Source: Bugula neritina
Taxonomy: Eukaryota > Bryozoa > Gymnolaemata > Cheilostomatida > Bugulidae
NCBI GenBank assembly: GCA_964035545.1
Contig: OZ037765.1
Coordinates: 18,408,698 to 18,472,697 of the forward strand
Reading direction: 5' to 3'
DNA: 64,000 nucleotides
Below the pieces are notes generated by a model. The model searched no databases. It saw only the letters and a program-made list of their open reading frames with translations, and had not been told where the DNA came from. This document shows, piece after piece, positions 13,075 to 23,909 of this stretch. Position 1 is the first letter of the stretch. Every line of letters begins with the position of its first letter. Position numbers and translations under genes: made by a program.

Positions 13075-14819
13075 TTGTAATGTCCATTCAGGGAGGGGAA
13101 GAGGGTGGGTTACAATATGGTGCAGCCATATCTTGTAGGTTATATTTTGTTAAAACAAGATGATCAGACTCACAGAATTTCAAATGTTCTAAAGCATCAC
13201 GTAGGTCATAGGTAAGCAACTTGTCAAAAAAATAACGAAATGTCTTCATAACTCTATGCAGATCATACAAATATTATGCTTTTATTCAGGGACTAAAAAC
13301 AAACGTAAGATAAATGCAGTAAGGCCAAAATTTTAATTGCTAATCCACATTTTTGTGAGCAGAATAAGCATTTGTTATAAGGTGATGGCTTTCTAGATTT
13401 AGTTTGTTGAATAAAACTTATTATAGATACATTTACAAAGGTGTAGTTGCTGGACAATGCTTTGAAAATGAGCAAACTAAATAATGATTTTATACTCTGT
13501 TGTCTGAATTTTAAGTTTAAGTTTTGAAAGTTGAACACAGTGATGTAATTATTACTCTATTATCTTGCTTTAATTGGTGACTAAGTAAAACCAATAAATT
13601 CTGTAACTGTTCAAATTGAAGCACTGCTGCATCAACTATGCCAAACAGTTCGCTTTGGCACCTACAAGTGGCAATAGCAAATTGTTTTTATGCAGTTTAT
13701 TTTTAGTTAGCCATCGTTTATTTTTGCTTTTCTTGGAGCATAAATTGTTTTCTTGATGTGTAGACAATGCTAGCATTTTTTGCTAGAGTGTATGCCTTGA
13801 CTCTATTTTCGAAATCTGTCAGAATTACCTTTGAAGACATAGAACACTTGGAAACACTCAGGGTTATAGAAGTGCCTCATTTGTTTTACTGTGTGGACTA
13901 CAGGTTAGGTGGCAATTGTGTTGATTTTTTAATGCTTTTTTATATGTGGACCCTCTTGTTTTTAGCCTGTGGCTAGTATGAAAAAATGTTAGGTGTTTTT
14001 AGCTAATTTTTATTGACAAAATAGGTTTAAGTAAATACTAAATACGTTGTTGAAATTGTGGAGTATACATACATGTATAAGCCAACTCTTGCCAATAAAT
14101 AACCTGGTAGTAGGATATTAGGTATTATGAATCTCACCATCGTAGAAGATTACTGTACATTAAGCAATTGGAGCCAATAGACAATCAGAATTGATTGACG
14201 TACTAGCCTTTTCAGAAACGTAAAAAAGGTGCAGTCAATGAGAACGCATAACTTGTTATTTGCGTCATACATGGATGAGCTCATGCCTATTGGTCATTTT
14301 TCGAAAAATTAAGACACAAGTTGCTATATAAGTATTATAGATGTTGTGCACTCTTTCACTTTGCTTTCTAAGAGCTGGTAGACCACTTTATTCTGTTGAC
14401 TTTTACCAATTGAAAAATGCTGTTAGACTTGATGTAAGTAAAGCCTTAATATTTAGCTTATGGTGTGCCTACATTTTTGTAGTAAAAGGTTATGTAATTA
14501 TTGACATTCCCACGAGGTTTTTTTACTGCATTGTGTTGCTAAGTTAGATTTACCACCGGCATACAGCTTTTAGGTTGTTACTAGAGACTAATATCGCGGC
14601 AATACTCTACACGCTGTATTATTTATCTTGCTCCATGGTATTACTGAGTAGTAGTTGTATTGATTGGCTGCATTATGCGGTCACAAGATCATTAGCTTAG
14701 CCATTATAATTATTATAACTGGCTAGTTGATTACTCGCGTTATGGCTTTCGGTGCACTCAGACTTTAATTAGCATCTTCTGCTATAACTTGAGCTCATTT
14801 CTTTCAATCTCGTTACATT

Positions 14820-14870
14820 CGCATAATATTTTATTGTACGTTAAGTAGCATAAGAGTAAATTATCCCACG
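14820..14870 (+). other. Possible 5' non-coding exon of PKI
   Basis: A strong splice donor (CACG|GTGAGT) follows position 14870. The PKI coding exon begins after an acceptor at 15115-15116, with 31 bases of leader before its ATG. A non-coding first exon ending at 14870 would complete the transcript. Its 5' end is not visible, so the given start is arbitrary. Confidence 0.35.
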
Positions 14871-15147
14871 GTGAGTAGTAGGAATTGGTATAGTAGTGAA
14901 GCTCTCTTACAACGTAACAACCTTCAATCTTATAAGACTGAATTTTTATATGCATATTTTGAAAAACTTGAATTACCTTATTCTAAAGCCAAATCAGGTA
15001 GTGCTAAACTTTTCACCTATACAATTTCTTAGTGGTAGTAGGCTCATTATTGTTATGAATGTTATTACTATAATATCGCTATTCATCTAATTGTTCCCAT
15101 GACATTTCTGTTGTAGACAAGGCAGTCAGCCATCTCGACTATGTGAC

Positions 15148-15975
15148 ATGTCTAATCATGATGTAGAAACTGGAAAACTTGTAGAAGAATTTGCCAAAGC
15201 AGGGCGCACAGGAAGAAGAAATGCATTGCCAGATGTACTTAGCTTGGCACATGCTTCATGTGGTACTGAAGATCTGACTCAGGCGTTACAGCAGCTACAG
15301 ACTACATCTACTAGTATGTTAGAATATTATATCCGTACCCTAGCACTGCATAGTACACATAACCTGCATAAGCCTCTGAAGTCCAAGTGGCACCTACCTG
15401 TTAAAAACATGCATAATGAATGTAATTTTTAACAATCCTAGCTGGGAAATATTATTTTTGATTTTCTTTTCTCCACAATACCTAAAGTTTATAGACTAAA
15501 GATATTTTTTATTTGAGAGCAAATAGTTATGAGTCTTTATGTGCCGTGGATTCATTGTAAATTATGTTGTTCTATATTAACATTTAAAACTCATTATGAC
15601 AACTTCTCACATCGAAAATTTAATAGCTTTTATCACCTGCTTAGGTAACAATCAATATCATTCTTTGAAGTTTATTTCTGCTGCCTTGAAATTCAAATAG
15701 TGTCATGTATTCCAAATATATTAATTTCTATTATTGATAATCTATAATTAGCTGAATGTTTCGCCATTTGTGTAGAATGCAAGTTATCCGAAAGTAGGGT
15801 GATGAATTTATAAATTGATCCGAGCGAAATTGGATTCACAGAGTAACACATTCATACCTATTATGCACTAAGTATATCCCAGGTCTATTTGCATTGATAT
15901 GTTGTAGATTCTGGAGCTACAGGTACCAACATTCCAGTACAGGGTGCTGCTGAGTCAGGGCAAGCAAAGAAATGA
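15148..15975 (+). CDS. PKI: cAMP-dependent protein kinase inhibitor (PKI family), 77 residues
   Basis: PKI proteins bind the free catalytic subunit of PKA as a pseudosubstrate and carry it out of the nucleus. Coding exons are 15148-15313 and 15908-15975. The junction (A|GTATGT ... TTGTAG|AT) is in phase. The product is 77 residues, close to the 70-80 usual for the family. Residues 11-29 read LVEEFAKAGRTGRRNALPD. They hold the upstream aromatic residue (F15 here) that docks on the kinase and the GRTGRRNA pseudosubstrate, where alanine replaces the phosphorylated serine. The later stretch EDLTQALQQLQ lies where vertebrate PKIs have their leucine-rich nuclear export signal. The C-terminus (AAESGQAKK) resembles the vertebrate tail. 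The ATG chosen is the first in this frame after an acceptor at 15115-15116; an earlier ATG at 15139 stops at once. Which of PKIA, PKIB or PKIG it matches cannot be said. Confidence 0.9.
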
Positions 15976-17085
15976 TAATACTGCATCAAGTTAACCAGAA
16001 AGTTTGGAAGTAGGAGGCTGATAATCTACTTAGGTGTATTATGTGCATACATTCATGTACTTGTAATACACATTTGTTTTGTTATGCTAGTCAGAAAATC
16101 TTGTAAACCCAAATTTCAATATTTGGCTGTTTATTCTAAGTCATTTTTATTTTCACCGACATAATTTCCTTCCTACACTCTGTTACTGGTGATTTCATTT
16201 GCTCAAAGTCACTACAGACACCTCCAGTTCTGTAATCACAATCATGTATCAATCCTGTGAAGCAGTGATGCCTAATTGATTGGCCCATTCTAGCATATGT
16301 CGTAATTATTACATTAATTATATATATATTTGATGAAAATGCAGCATGCATGCAGCTGTACTGTAAATATTGTAAATAATATTATTTATTAAAGCATTTT
16401 TGTACTGTGTTTTACTAGCTATTGCTTCTTGTTTATATATTGTCAATTCTATGCAATAAAATGTTAGTCAAGCTAAATAAATTAAGTACAGGCTGTGTAG
16501 CTGCTTTAGAGGGATTTGTAAGGCTACAGCCACATCTACCCCAAAGTGTCGCCTAACCTAGGTCACATGCAGGCACTTGCAGGAACTTACTATCTCACCT
16601 GGAAGGATTAAAGCAATCTGTTAACGTTGAGACATGTTCCAAGATAATCTTGCTTAATTTATCAAAAACCATTGTTGATCTTAGAAAAAAACTGAAAAAG
16701 ATTACAAGAAAACCAGTTTTTGCCCCGACAAGATTTTCTCTGAAGCTTATCTCTTGACTTGAAAGTTGCTAAACTCAAACACTTGAAATTATAATCAGTC
16801 ATGTGAAAAAAATTTATTAAAATAGTCATGGAAATACACATCACAAGATATGGTTATATTAAGTTATTTTAGACAAGATTCTTTTACCAGCAACAACTAT
16901 GAGTTATTACTGTGCCAATATAAAACGGATTATTTTGCTGATTGAGTTATTATTTACACTATCTACATACAATAATACCCGAAGGGCAAGATCCTTACAA
17001 GTGTTGAGCTAAAAATATAGCATATTAATTGCAATTTTTAGTCTAATAGCTACTCTATCTGAGTAGCAAATTAGTATGTAGTTCA
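15976..17085. other. Convergent 3' region between PKI and PSMG3
   Basis: This should contain both 3' UTRs. A plus-strand AATAAA for PKI is at 16455-16460, and a minus-strand AATAAA (TTTATT on the plus strand) for PSMG3 is at 16813-16818. The small ORFs 16136-16351 and 16662-16844 show no recognisable motif. Confidence 0.55.
16455..16460 (+). terminator. Candidate polyadenylation signal of PKI
   Basis: AATAAA lies 480 bases after the PKI stop codon, a reasonable 3' UTR length. The same hexamer is common in AT-rich DNA, so this is only a candidate. Confidence 0.4.
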
Positions 17086-19496
17086 TCAGGAAGATACTGT
17101 CGACTCTGTGTGTTGGAGTTGATAAAGTTCCGCACAAATCAATTTGACCACTTCTCTGCTAGAATCTTTGAGAGCTGAAGCCACTAGCACTGGCTTTTTC
17201 ACTTTGCAGGTCTGGGCAAACTGTCGCGCAATCACTTGAGTAAATTCCTATATTACAATCAGAATGCATGTGAAAGACACTGGGTTTCGAGGAAAACTAA
17301 GGACTAGTAAAAACTAAGCTGTAGTTCCTGCTACTACAACACAAGACTTTAGAGAATATCTTACAGTTATGATCAAATTGATCTATTATCTAAAACTTTC
17401 CTCTTTTAATTATACTGGTAATTATCATATTTTTAGATGATCATCAGCAAATGAGCATTAGACAAAACCCCTTCAACAACATGGGGATAAATGATTACTG
17501 AAAATGGCCAGGAGAGAAACGTAAAAATGCCCTGTGATTCAATCAGTAGAACAAGTGCTGAAGCCCCCTAGACACACTTTGCTGCACCGTAGGCCATAAC
17601 GTAAAATGTCAGCCATATTTACAAATGCACTTTAAAAACTTGAAAACTTCATTAAAAATGGTTGACATTTTACGCCGCTTACAGTGCAGCAAAGTGGGTC
17701 TAGGGGAAGTAGTACAGCAAAGGAGCTGCAAGGGGTTCTTTGTTTAAATTTCTGTCTAATTAAATTGAGTGATTTATTAGCAGAGTTCTAAGAATGTAGA
17801 TTAAGCATATCCTGTTAAATGCAACTCCTAAAGCTTTGCAGCAAATCATGCATGAAACTTACTAGACTTCCTGCCACTGTGAATGACTTCAAGGGATTAT
17901 ATTTTTGAATTCAAATGTACATACAAGCTAGCATTCTGAGTAAATTTAATATTCAAGACCATCGTTTGGTCTAGGGGTTAGAGTGTTTGGCTTGACAAAC
18001 ACAAAGTCGTGGGTTCGAACCCCAGTAAAAGCCATTGGTGATGTTAGGAAGAGCATACAGTCATAATAGCTCTCATGCGACATAGATGAATAAGTCTTTA
18101 GCCTGCTTTAAAAAACCATTTTGATCAGGGGTTTCTCACATGGATGGCGACTATAAACCTGCATGCGTTTTTTTTATCCTTTGATGAAGTGGTGACTTTC
18201 ATAATACAGGACTACATTCAGCAGATGGCCTGTTAAGTGAATTACACATCGTACTTAGTAAAATATCCCCATCAAAAGTTTTTAGTAAGACACTGCAATT
18301 CGGATTGAATTGTAATGAAAGTAATAACAAATACCCATATTGTTATTCCATACAAATAATAAAGTACTTTTAAAATGACTTTACTGTCTTTTTCAAAGCT
18401 GTAGAGACAAGAGAACACAATTTCAATTGCAAATCAAAGAAGCAATGTGTGTAAGGTGACTGACAATTTAGCTTTTCTTGGACTATAAGTTGTTTAGTTA
18501 TTCTCAATATTATACAAACGTTACGCAAAATAGTGGCTTTTTTCTACCTTCAAGAAGTATTATTATTAATAGAACTGAATTTTTTTTACAAATCTCCAGT
18601 GAAAATTTCTTTTTTTAAAAGCTACAGCCACAATTAAAAGGTGGTAGGTGAATAGCAAAACTACCATTAAAGACAGTTAGAAACTTAGCTTATATTAAAA
18701 CAACAAAACTGGCTTAGCAGTAAAAAAAACCTTTAAACTAGGATATGATTGTTAACTTACATTGTCAGCACCAAGCACAACTTGCATTGTATAAGTCTTT
18801 ACATTATCAGAGTGAGGCAATGCTGCATCTTCTGTAACCAATGTCTAAAAATGTAGAATAATAAATCTGCTATAAGTATCGTGGTTTAAGCAGAATTGTA
18901 AAAACTAATATGTGTAATCTCTAAGCATATACATGTATTCAAAAAATAGCTGTCTTACCAAAGTACCGAGTTTTCTGTGCTGAGTAACTATCATAAGATA
19001 TTTGTCCGCAAACTCTTGGCAGAGAAGATTAGTTGGGATTGCATTAACAACCACACATTTCTAAATCAATAAAAAATTTATAAAATTTATATATTATAAA
19101 TTTATATATTATAAATTTATAAAATCTTTTTTCTAAATAACAAATAACAAATCATTCTCACGTGAGATCGTTCAACAGAATTACAAAAATATGTATATTA
19201 TTTCCTACAATATTATATTACTATATTTATGGATATATTTTATTCAACATTAGCTATATATCAGTTACAACAATATGGGTTTGCTGACATGTACAAGCAC
19301 TGGGTAACTGCAAACTTTTAGGTAATAAAATGTGAAATAAGTAATAAAAATTACTAAAATAGATATACTTTAATCAATCGTATTCTTAAGCAAGACACTA
19401 ATGACGGATAAATGAGCATTCAAATTAAATAATTTACCAAACCCACCGTATTATATTAATCATAAATACCTGAATAGGTTCTGAGTGTTGAGGCAT
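17086..19496 (-). CDS. PSMG3: Proteasome assembly chaperone 3
   Basis: PSMG3 (PAC3) pairs with PAC4 and helps assemble the alpha ring of the 20S proteasome in the cytosol. Coding exons in transcript order: 19470-19496, 18959-19060, 18761-18844, 17086-17247. All introns are GT-AG and phase 0, giving 124 residues against about 122 in human. Family blocks are clear: CVVVNAIPTNLLCQEFADKY, IVTQHRKLGTL, KTYTMQVVLGAD, and a C-terminal helix region with KKPVLVASALKDSSREVV. The ATG at 19496 gives a short N-terminus, MPQHSEPIQ, before the first beta strand. The third intron (17248-18760) carries a palindromic MITE and a SINE. The first intron holds an AT-rich palindromic repeat. Confidence 0.88.
17564..17706. 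mobile_element. Palindromic MITE-like element, about 143 bp
   Basis: The left arm (CCCCTAGACACACTTTGCTG and on to about 17617) is the imperfect inverse of the right arm ending CTAGGGG at 17706. The arms are about 50 bp long and share CACTTTGCTGCA and CGTAAAATGTC blocks, leaving a short central stretch. AAG lies outside both ends (17561-17563 and 17707-17709), a possible 3-bp target duplication. It lies in the third intron of PSMG3 and has no coding capacity. Confidence 0.72.
17955..18190 (+). mobile_element. tRNA-derived SINE, copy 1
   Basis: The head has a Pol III A-box-like stretch (TGGTCTAGGGGTTAGAGTG) and a near-perfect B-box (GGGTTCGAACCCC). The flanks do not form a tRNA acceptor stem, so it is not a working tRNA. 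The body that follows (GCCATTGGTGATGTTAGGAA, then CAGTCATAA and AAAAAACCATTTTGATCAGG) is shared with a second copy near 44478-44690. It ends near a T-rich run. It lies within the third PSMG3 intron, on the strand opposite to the gene. Confidence 0.8.
19075..19127. repeat. AT-only palindromic tandem repeat
   Basis: Three copies of a TTTATAxATTATAAA-like self-complementary unit lie in the first intron of PSMG3. It is a simple sequence tract with no evident role. Confidence 0.55.
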
Positions 19497-20904
19497 AATG
19501 TAACTTCTTTTAGGACCTGCAGCCTGTTATTAGAACTGCCTCTTACACTTCACCATAAACCGAAATCATACTGCAGTGACACGTAGGTACATTATAGTCA
19601 CATATCCACAACAGAAACAAAAGTAATGCAAATAGTTTGTGTTTTCGACAAAATATTACTTGAAACTATATTAATTTGGGTAATTGCAAGGTTAGGGTTG
19701 AATTTCAGCACAAAACAGTCAGTAAAAAGCATATCACTACATTTTGTTACACAAGTTAAATCAGCTACAGATATTATTTTAAGTTTGTTAGCTGACAGAC
19801 AGGAAAGCCACAAAAAGCCTGAAGTGGATGCCCTGTGACAAGTTGAGGCCAAGCAATGATGGTCTGCAAACATCATTACTGCAGTAAATGTAAACTTGCA
19901 TAAATCAACTAAAAAACGCATCATAAATTTAAAACCATATTTTTACTAGATAGCTTTTGAATTGAATTTGGTCTTCTATTTACACCCTTTACATGTTCTA
20001 TCTTAGACTGAGGAAATATTGTATCGTGTTAAAGCATACTAGTACCATTTAACGGTTTTAGTCATAATTTTGCCTGCACTCTTACTTTCATTTAAAAAAT
20101 TAGACCATTATAGTCTAGACTACACCAAAACTGCTTACAAAATAACAACCAGATAACTTTAGTGTATTAATCCTACCAAGAGAGTCTCAAATAATTGAGA
20201 AATAAGTTGTGGTAATTTAGTGACTACCAAAATATTTTGCCACTAGTGGGTTTATGCTTTTACACAAGTTTGAATGGAACACTTTGATTAGAAAACTATA
20301 ACAGATAACTTTTTCTAAACTTGACGATTGTTTAGGCATAAATAGCAAAATTGTTTTAAACAAAGCTACAATAGTAAAAGAAATGTTTCAAAAAATATAT
20401 TTGAAAGAATGACTTTTGTTTAAAAAGGTAACTATTTAAGTGGTTCTACTCCAAAAGGCTCTAATAAACTTTACATTTCACAGTTTAAAAATGTCTTTTA
20501 GGACCAATTTTTTGGCAAAATACTATAGCAATCATTTTCAATATAAATTGCAACTAAAATAATAATAAATATAAATAATATCTAAATAAATACAGAATAA
20601 AAACTATAAGCATAGCAAGGGTTGCAAAGATTATTTTAAAGCAACATAATAAGTACTAGTAGCATGAACTAAAAGAAATAGTTAAATCATATATATTCAT
20701 CAAAATGATTTATATTGGATTTAGTTAGGGAGTAATTGTTTAATTCACAATTCTAGCTTTTAAACACTTACAAAACTTTGTATAAATCTAAATTCAAATG
20801 CTAGTTATATGCAGACTTAGTCAACTTAATCTAATAGTAATGGAATCAGTTAAACCCATGATTACAGTCATAGCTATATTGGGAAAACTATGAAATTTTT
20901 CCGT

Positions 20905-21260
20905 CACAATAATACTAATGGTAATAGCGATTTTATTGTAATTATTTAATATCTGATTACTATAATTACCTTTCACTTAAAAACTGAAGAGTTTAAATAT
21001 TACTTATTTTCTACAATAAATATAAGTAGTAGGTTAACTAATACTAGTAGGTATTACTAATACTATTAGTATTAGGTTTAACATAACTATAAGTTTAAGC
21101 TGAAAGTATAAACTTGAAGTATAACTATTAACTTTAAAGTATTATACATTAGTACTATTATTACTATAAGTATTACAATCAGTATAGATATTTGAATAAC
21201 ACTAATTCTAGTCGTAGGAAATATGAGTATGAGTATCACTATCAGTATTGTAATTTTGAC
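20905..21260. repeat. Period-6 degenerate array
   Basis: The run contains AATACTAATGGTAATAG, ACTAATACTAGTAGG, TATAAGTTTAAGC, GTATCACTATCAGTATTG and similar six-base steps. It is the same repeat type as the other arrays, here more decayed. Confidence 0.55.
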
Positions 21261-21626
21261 TATGAACGTCTGTGTAACACCATATGTAGAAGTTCTCCAC
21301 AGGTTAGGAGAGTCACAACAATAATTTTTTATTAATTTTAAATCTGATCAATTTCAACTGGTGAGCTAAATGTGAAAAATGAATATCGTGATTTTTGAGC
21401 AGCAGCTTGGTTGAACTTGATGGTAGAGCAGTTTCCTATTCAACTTTACAATACGACATTATAAAATTAAATATCAATTATAATAGGTAATATCATAATA
21501 ATTATAATTTAGTACAAATAATTATAACATATATCAAATCTTAATATATTATATAATATAATGATTTAATATATAAATATAAATAATAATCATAGTATTT
21601 ATTATTATACTGCTACTGCTACACTG

Positions 21627-21627
<1 letters not shown>

Positions 21628-21714
<87 letters not shown>
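21628..21714. repeat. (TA)n microsatellite, about 43 units
   Basis: This is an almost perfect TA run, the longest simple repeat in the window. It can extrude a cruciform. It abuts the period-6 array at 21715. Confidence 0.95.
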
Positions 21715-22195
21715 CTAAATAGTAAAATACAATACTAATACTAAGTCTAATAGTAATAGTAATAGGAATACTAACACTAACAGTTTATTAATTATTAATA
21801 ATATTAATAACAATTCAAATTATAAATTAAATTAATAGTACTAAAATATAACTATGTACAATTATATAATTATAAGTATAAGTATGATTATTTATTATCA
21901 TTATGGTTATGAGTTATGACTATTATTACAAATGATATAAATACTATTCATTAAATTTATTCATTGATGATTTAATCTAAAATTAAATTTAATGACTGTC
22001 AACTATCATGTATAAGAGTATTACTAATAGTAATAGTAATAGTATTACTAATAGTAATACTAATACTAATAGTAATACTATTACTATTACTATTAGTGTA
22101 TTAGTATTACTCATAGACTTAGAGTTAGAGTCATACTCATACTGTTACTGTAATAGTAATACTAATAGTTATACTTATACTTATAGTAATATTCA
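21715..22195. repeat. Period-6 array with C/G alternation (ACTAAT/AGTAAT)
   Basis: At 22014-22110 the units run AGTATT ACTAAT AGTAAT and so on. The second base of each hexamer is C or G in an irregular order, while T, A and phase are constant. Farther out, units of ACTAAG, ACTTAT and AGTTAT type appear. The 63-codon ORF at 22008-22199 (S/N/T/I only) is a by-product of the repeat. Confidence 0.8.
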
Positions 22196-22898
22196 ATAAA
22201 TATATTTGTGATTATTTACACAAAGAATGTAAATTTGAGTAATCTTAAAGCTCTATCGTACAAAATTGTCCACTGAAGTTCTGTAAGTAAGTTAGAAATT
22301 TTAAATCACATAACACAAATATTACATCTTAATCTATATTATTATTATTATTAAATTGCTCGCTTCTCAAAATGCGGAAATATCTCTGTAGGAAAGTTGA
22401 AGTGCTGAAGTACCAGTACGAATGGCGAATGCTAGTATTGATTGTACCAAAATTAGACTGGGTTTCGTGACATAAACTTGAACTAGGGCAGATGACTCTT
22501 GTAACAGGTTTCTCTGATCGCCACTTCCTGTAGGTCACTAGGTCAGCTTTAATAAACTAAAATTTCAAGTGTCTGTTTACTCAACTACTGAAACGGTTAC
22601 CCGTCTGTTGATTCTCAGTTCCTAGGACCAGACTTTTTAATCACTATGCAGGAGTTGCTACTAACAGTTACTAAGTGATGTGAGTAAATCCTTAGTCAGT
22701 AATTTGATAACTTTCACTTTGATTAAGAGTAAGACTTAGACTGAGAGCAAATTGGGTTCAAAATTATACATAATTAGGGATAGCCTCTAGTTTAAAAATA
22801 TTTTTCAAGCATTTATAGGTACCAGGGTATTTACGAAATTATTTAAATAATTCAATTAGTTTATACAATTTATTTTACACTGCCACCACCGTACCAAG

Positions 22899-23909
22899 AT
22901 GACCAAAAGTAAAAAAATAGAATCTCAGCCAGTGAACTCTGAATCAAAACGACTTGAAGATGGGCAGGCGGATAATAGGGGTAGCAACATCGATATCAGT
23001 AGTAACCATGAGGAAAGATGTGCCACATGCAATGAGACAGATTGCACTCTCCAAGGGAGGAACAACAGGCAAATCAAGGTTCTCACTAAGTGGATTACCT
23101 GTGATCTCTGCAACCAATGGTACCATGGAATATGCCAGGACCTGCAGCCAGCTGATGTATCGTGCATAACTAAGTTGGCAGAGAAAGGCGTGAGCTGGAA
23201 GTGCAGTGACTGCAGAGATAAAACAGAAAACAGCCTACATGTAGAGAGTCTAACACAGCCCATGACTCAAAAAACAACACAGCAGATTGACAACATAGAG
23301 AGGATAGTGAAGGTAATTGCTGAACAAAGCCATAAATTGGGTGAGATGGAACAGAAGTGGTCCGATGTCGTCAAGCAAAATCTTGAGAACATTGACAGGA
23401 ATAAACAGATTGCGGCGGATGCAAAAACATTGATAGAAAAGAGTCACCAACTGAGGGAAGAAGAAAGTAGGAAGAGCAACGCTATCGTTACCGGGGTCAC
23501 TGAGAAAGATGGTAAAACAGCAATGGAGCAGGTACAAGAACTAATGAGAATGGAATGTTTTACCAAAACCAACTCACCAACTCAGGCTTTTAGGCTAGGA
23601 AAAAAAACAGAAAATGATGTACAAAAACGTCCAATCAAGGTGAGATTTGAGGATGAGCAATCAAAATGGGAGTTCGTTAAAAGGTTCAACAATCAAATAC
23701 TGAGAGAACAAGGTATTTACTGCAGACTTGATGAAAGCAAAGAAATCCGAAATCAACAATTCCAGCTGAGAAAGGAAGTTAACAGGCTTAGAGAGGAAAA
23801 TACATCTATAGAATATCGAGTGAGAGACATGCATATACAAGAAAAGCAAGCCTCGGGGGAATGGAAAATAATGAAACAAGTCCAGCAAAAGAGAGTGACG
23901 GAATGCTGA
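22899..23909 (+). CDS. LINE ORF1 protein with PHD finger and coiled coil
   Basis: This 336-residue protein probably binds element RNA in the ribonucleoprotein. Residues about 41-105 form a PHD-type zinc finger: Cys pairs CATC and then CDLCNQWYHGIC, with a closing CSDC. A long charged, probably coiled-coil stretch follows (about 130-195). The C-terminal part has a region like the RRM-type domain of LINE ORF1p (SNAIVTGV, FRLGKKT, RPIKVRFEDEQ, VKRFNNQI). The frame is open throughout. Its last 49 bases overlap the start of ORF2 in another frame, so ORF2 probably needs reinitiation or another coupled mechanism. PHD fingers in ORF1 are known from several CR1-group LINEs. Confidence 0.85.
   Translation: MTKSKKIESQPVNSESKRLEDGQADNRGSNIDISSNHEERCATCNETDCTLQGRNNRQIKVLTKWITCDLCNQWYHGICQDLQPADVSCITKLAEKGVSWKCSDCRDKTENSLHVESLTQPMTQKTTQQIDNIERIVKVIAEQSHKLGEMEQKWSDVVKQNLENIDRNKQIAADAKTLIEKSHQLREEESRKSNAIVTGVTEKDGKTAMEQVQELMRMECFTKTNSPTQAFRLGKKTENDVQKRPIKVRFEDEQSKWEFVKRFNNQILREQGIYCRLDESKEIRNQQFQLRKEVNRLREENTSIEYRVRDMHIQEKQASGEWKIMKQVQQKRVTEC

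Larger units (their letters stand above)
10139..14800. other. Intergenic region upstream of IFT172 and PKI (divergent genes)
   Basis: The start codons of IFT172 (leftward) and PKI (rightward) face away from each other across this stretch, so both promoters should lie in it or near its ends. It holds two period-6 repeat arrays (10735-11440 and 11655-11770) and a 452-bp transposon-like element (12623-13074). The small ORFs here (for example 13088-13270, 13767-13976, 14341-14547) have no recognisable domains. In the array regions the ORFs only reflect the repeat. Confidence 0.6.
19497..22898. other. Intergenic, repeat-rich, upstream of the LINE
   Basis: No gene is recognised. The region is mostly AT-rich unique DNA to about 20900, followed by period-6 arrays (20905-21260, 21715-22195), a (TA)n tract and array-like hexamers at about 22660-22750, just before the LINE. 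The overlapping ORFs at 19598-19924 and 19626-19838 show no known domain. Confidence 0.6.

Noticed and set aside
13088-14547. Several 60-80-codon ORFs between IFT172 and PKI
   Set aside because: No motif and no plausible exon structure; they are of the size expected by chance.
17965-18040. A working tRNA gene
   Set aside because: A-box and B-box are good, but the 5' and 3' ends do not pair as an acceptor stem and the body is shared with a second dispersed copy, so it is a SINE.
22008-22199. 63-codon ORF of S, N, T and I
   Set aside because: It is a read-through of the ACTAAT/AGTAAT array.
22925-23263. Minus-strand ORFs across the LINE (for example 22925-23263, 23806-24129, 25310-25552)
   Set aside because: They are shadows of ORF1 and ORF2 in other frames, without family motifs.
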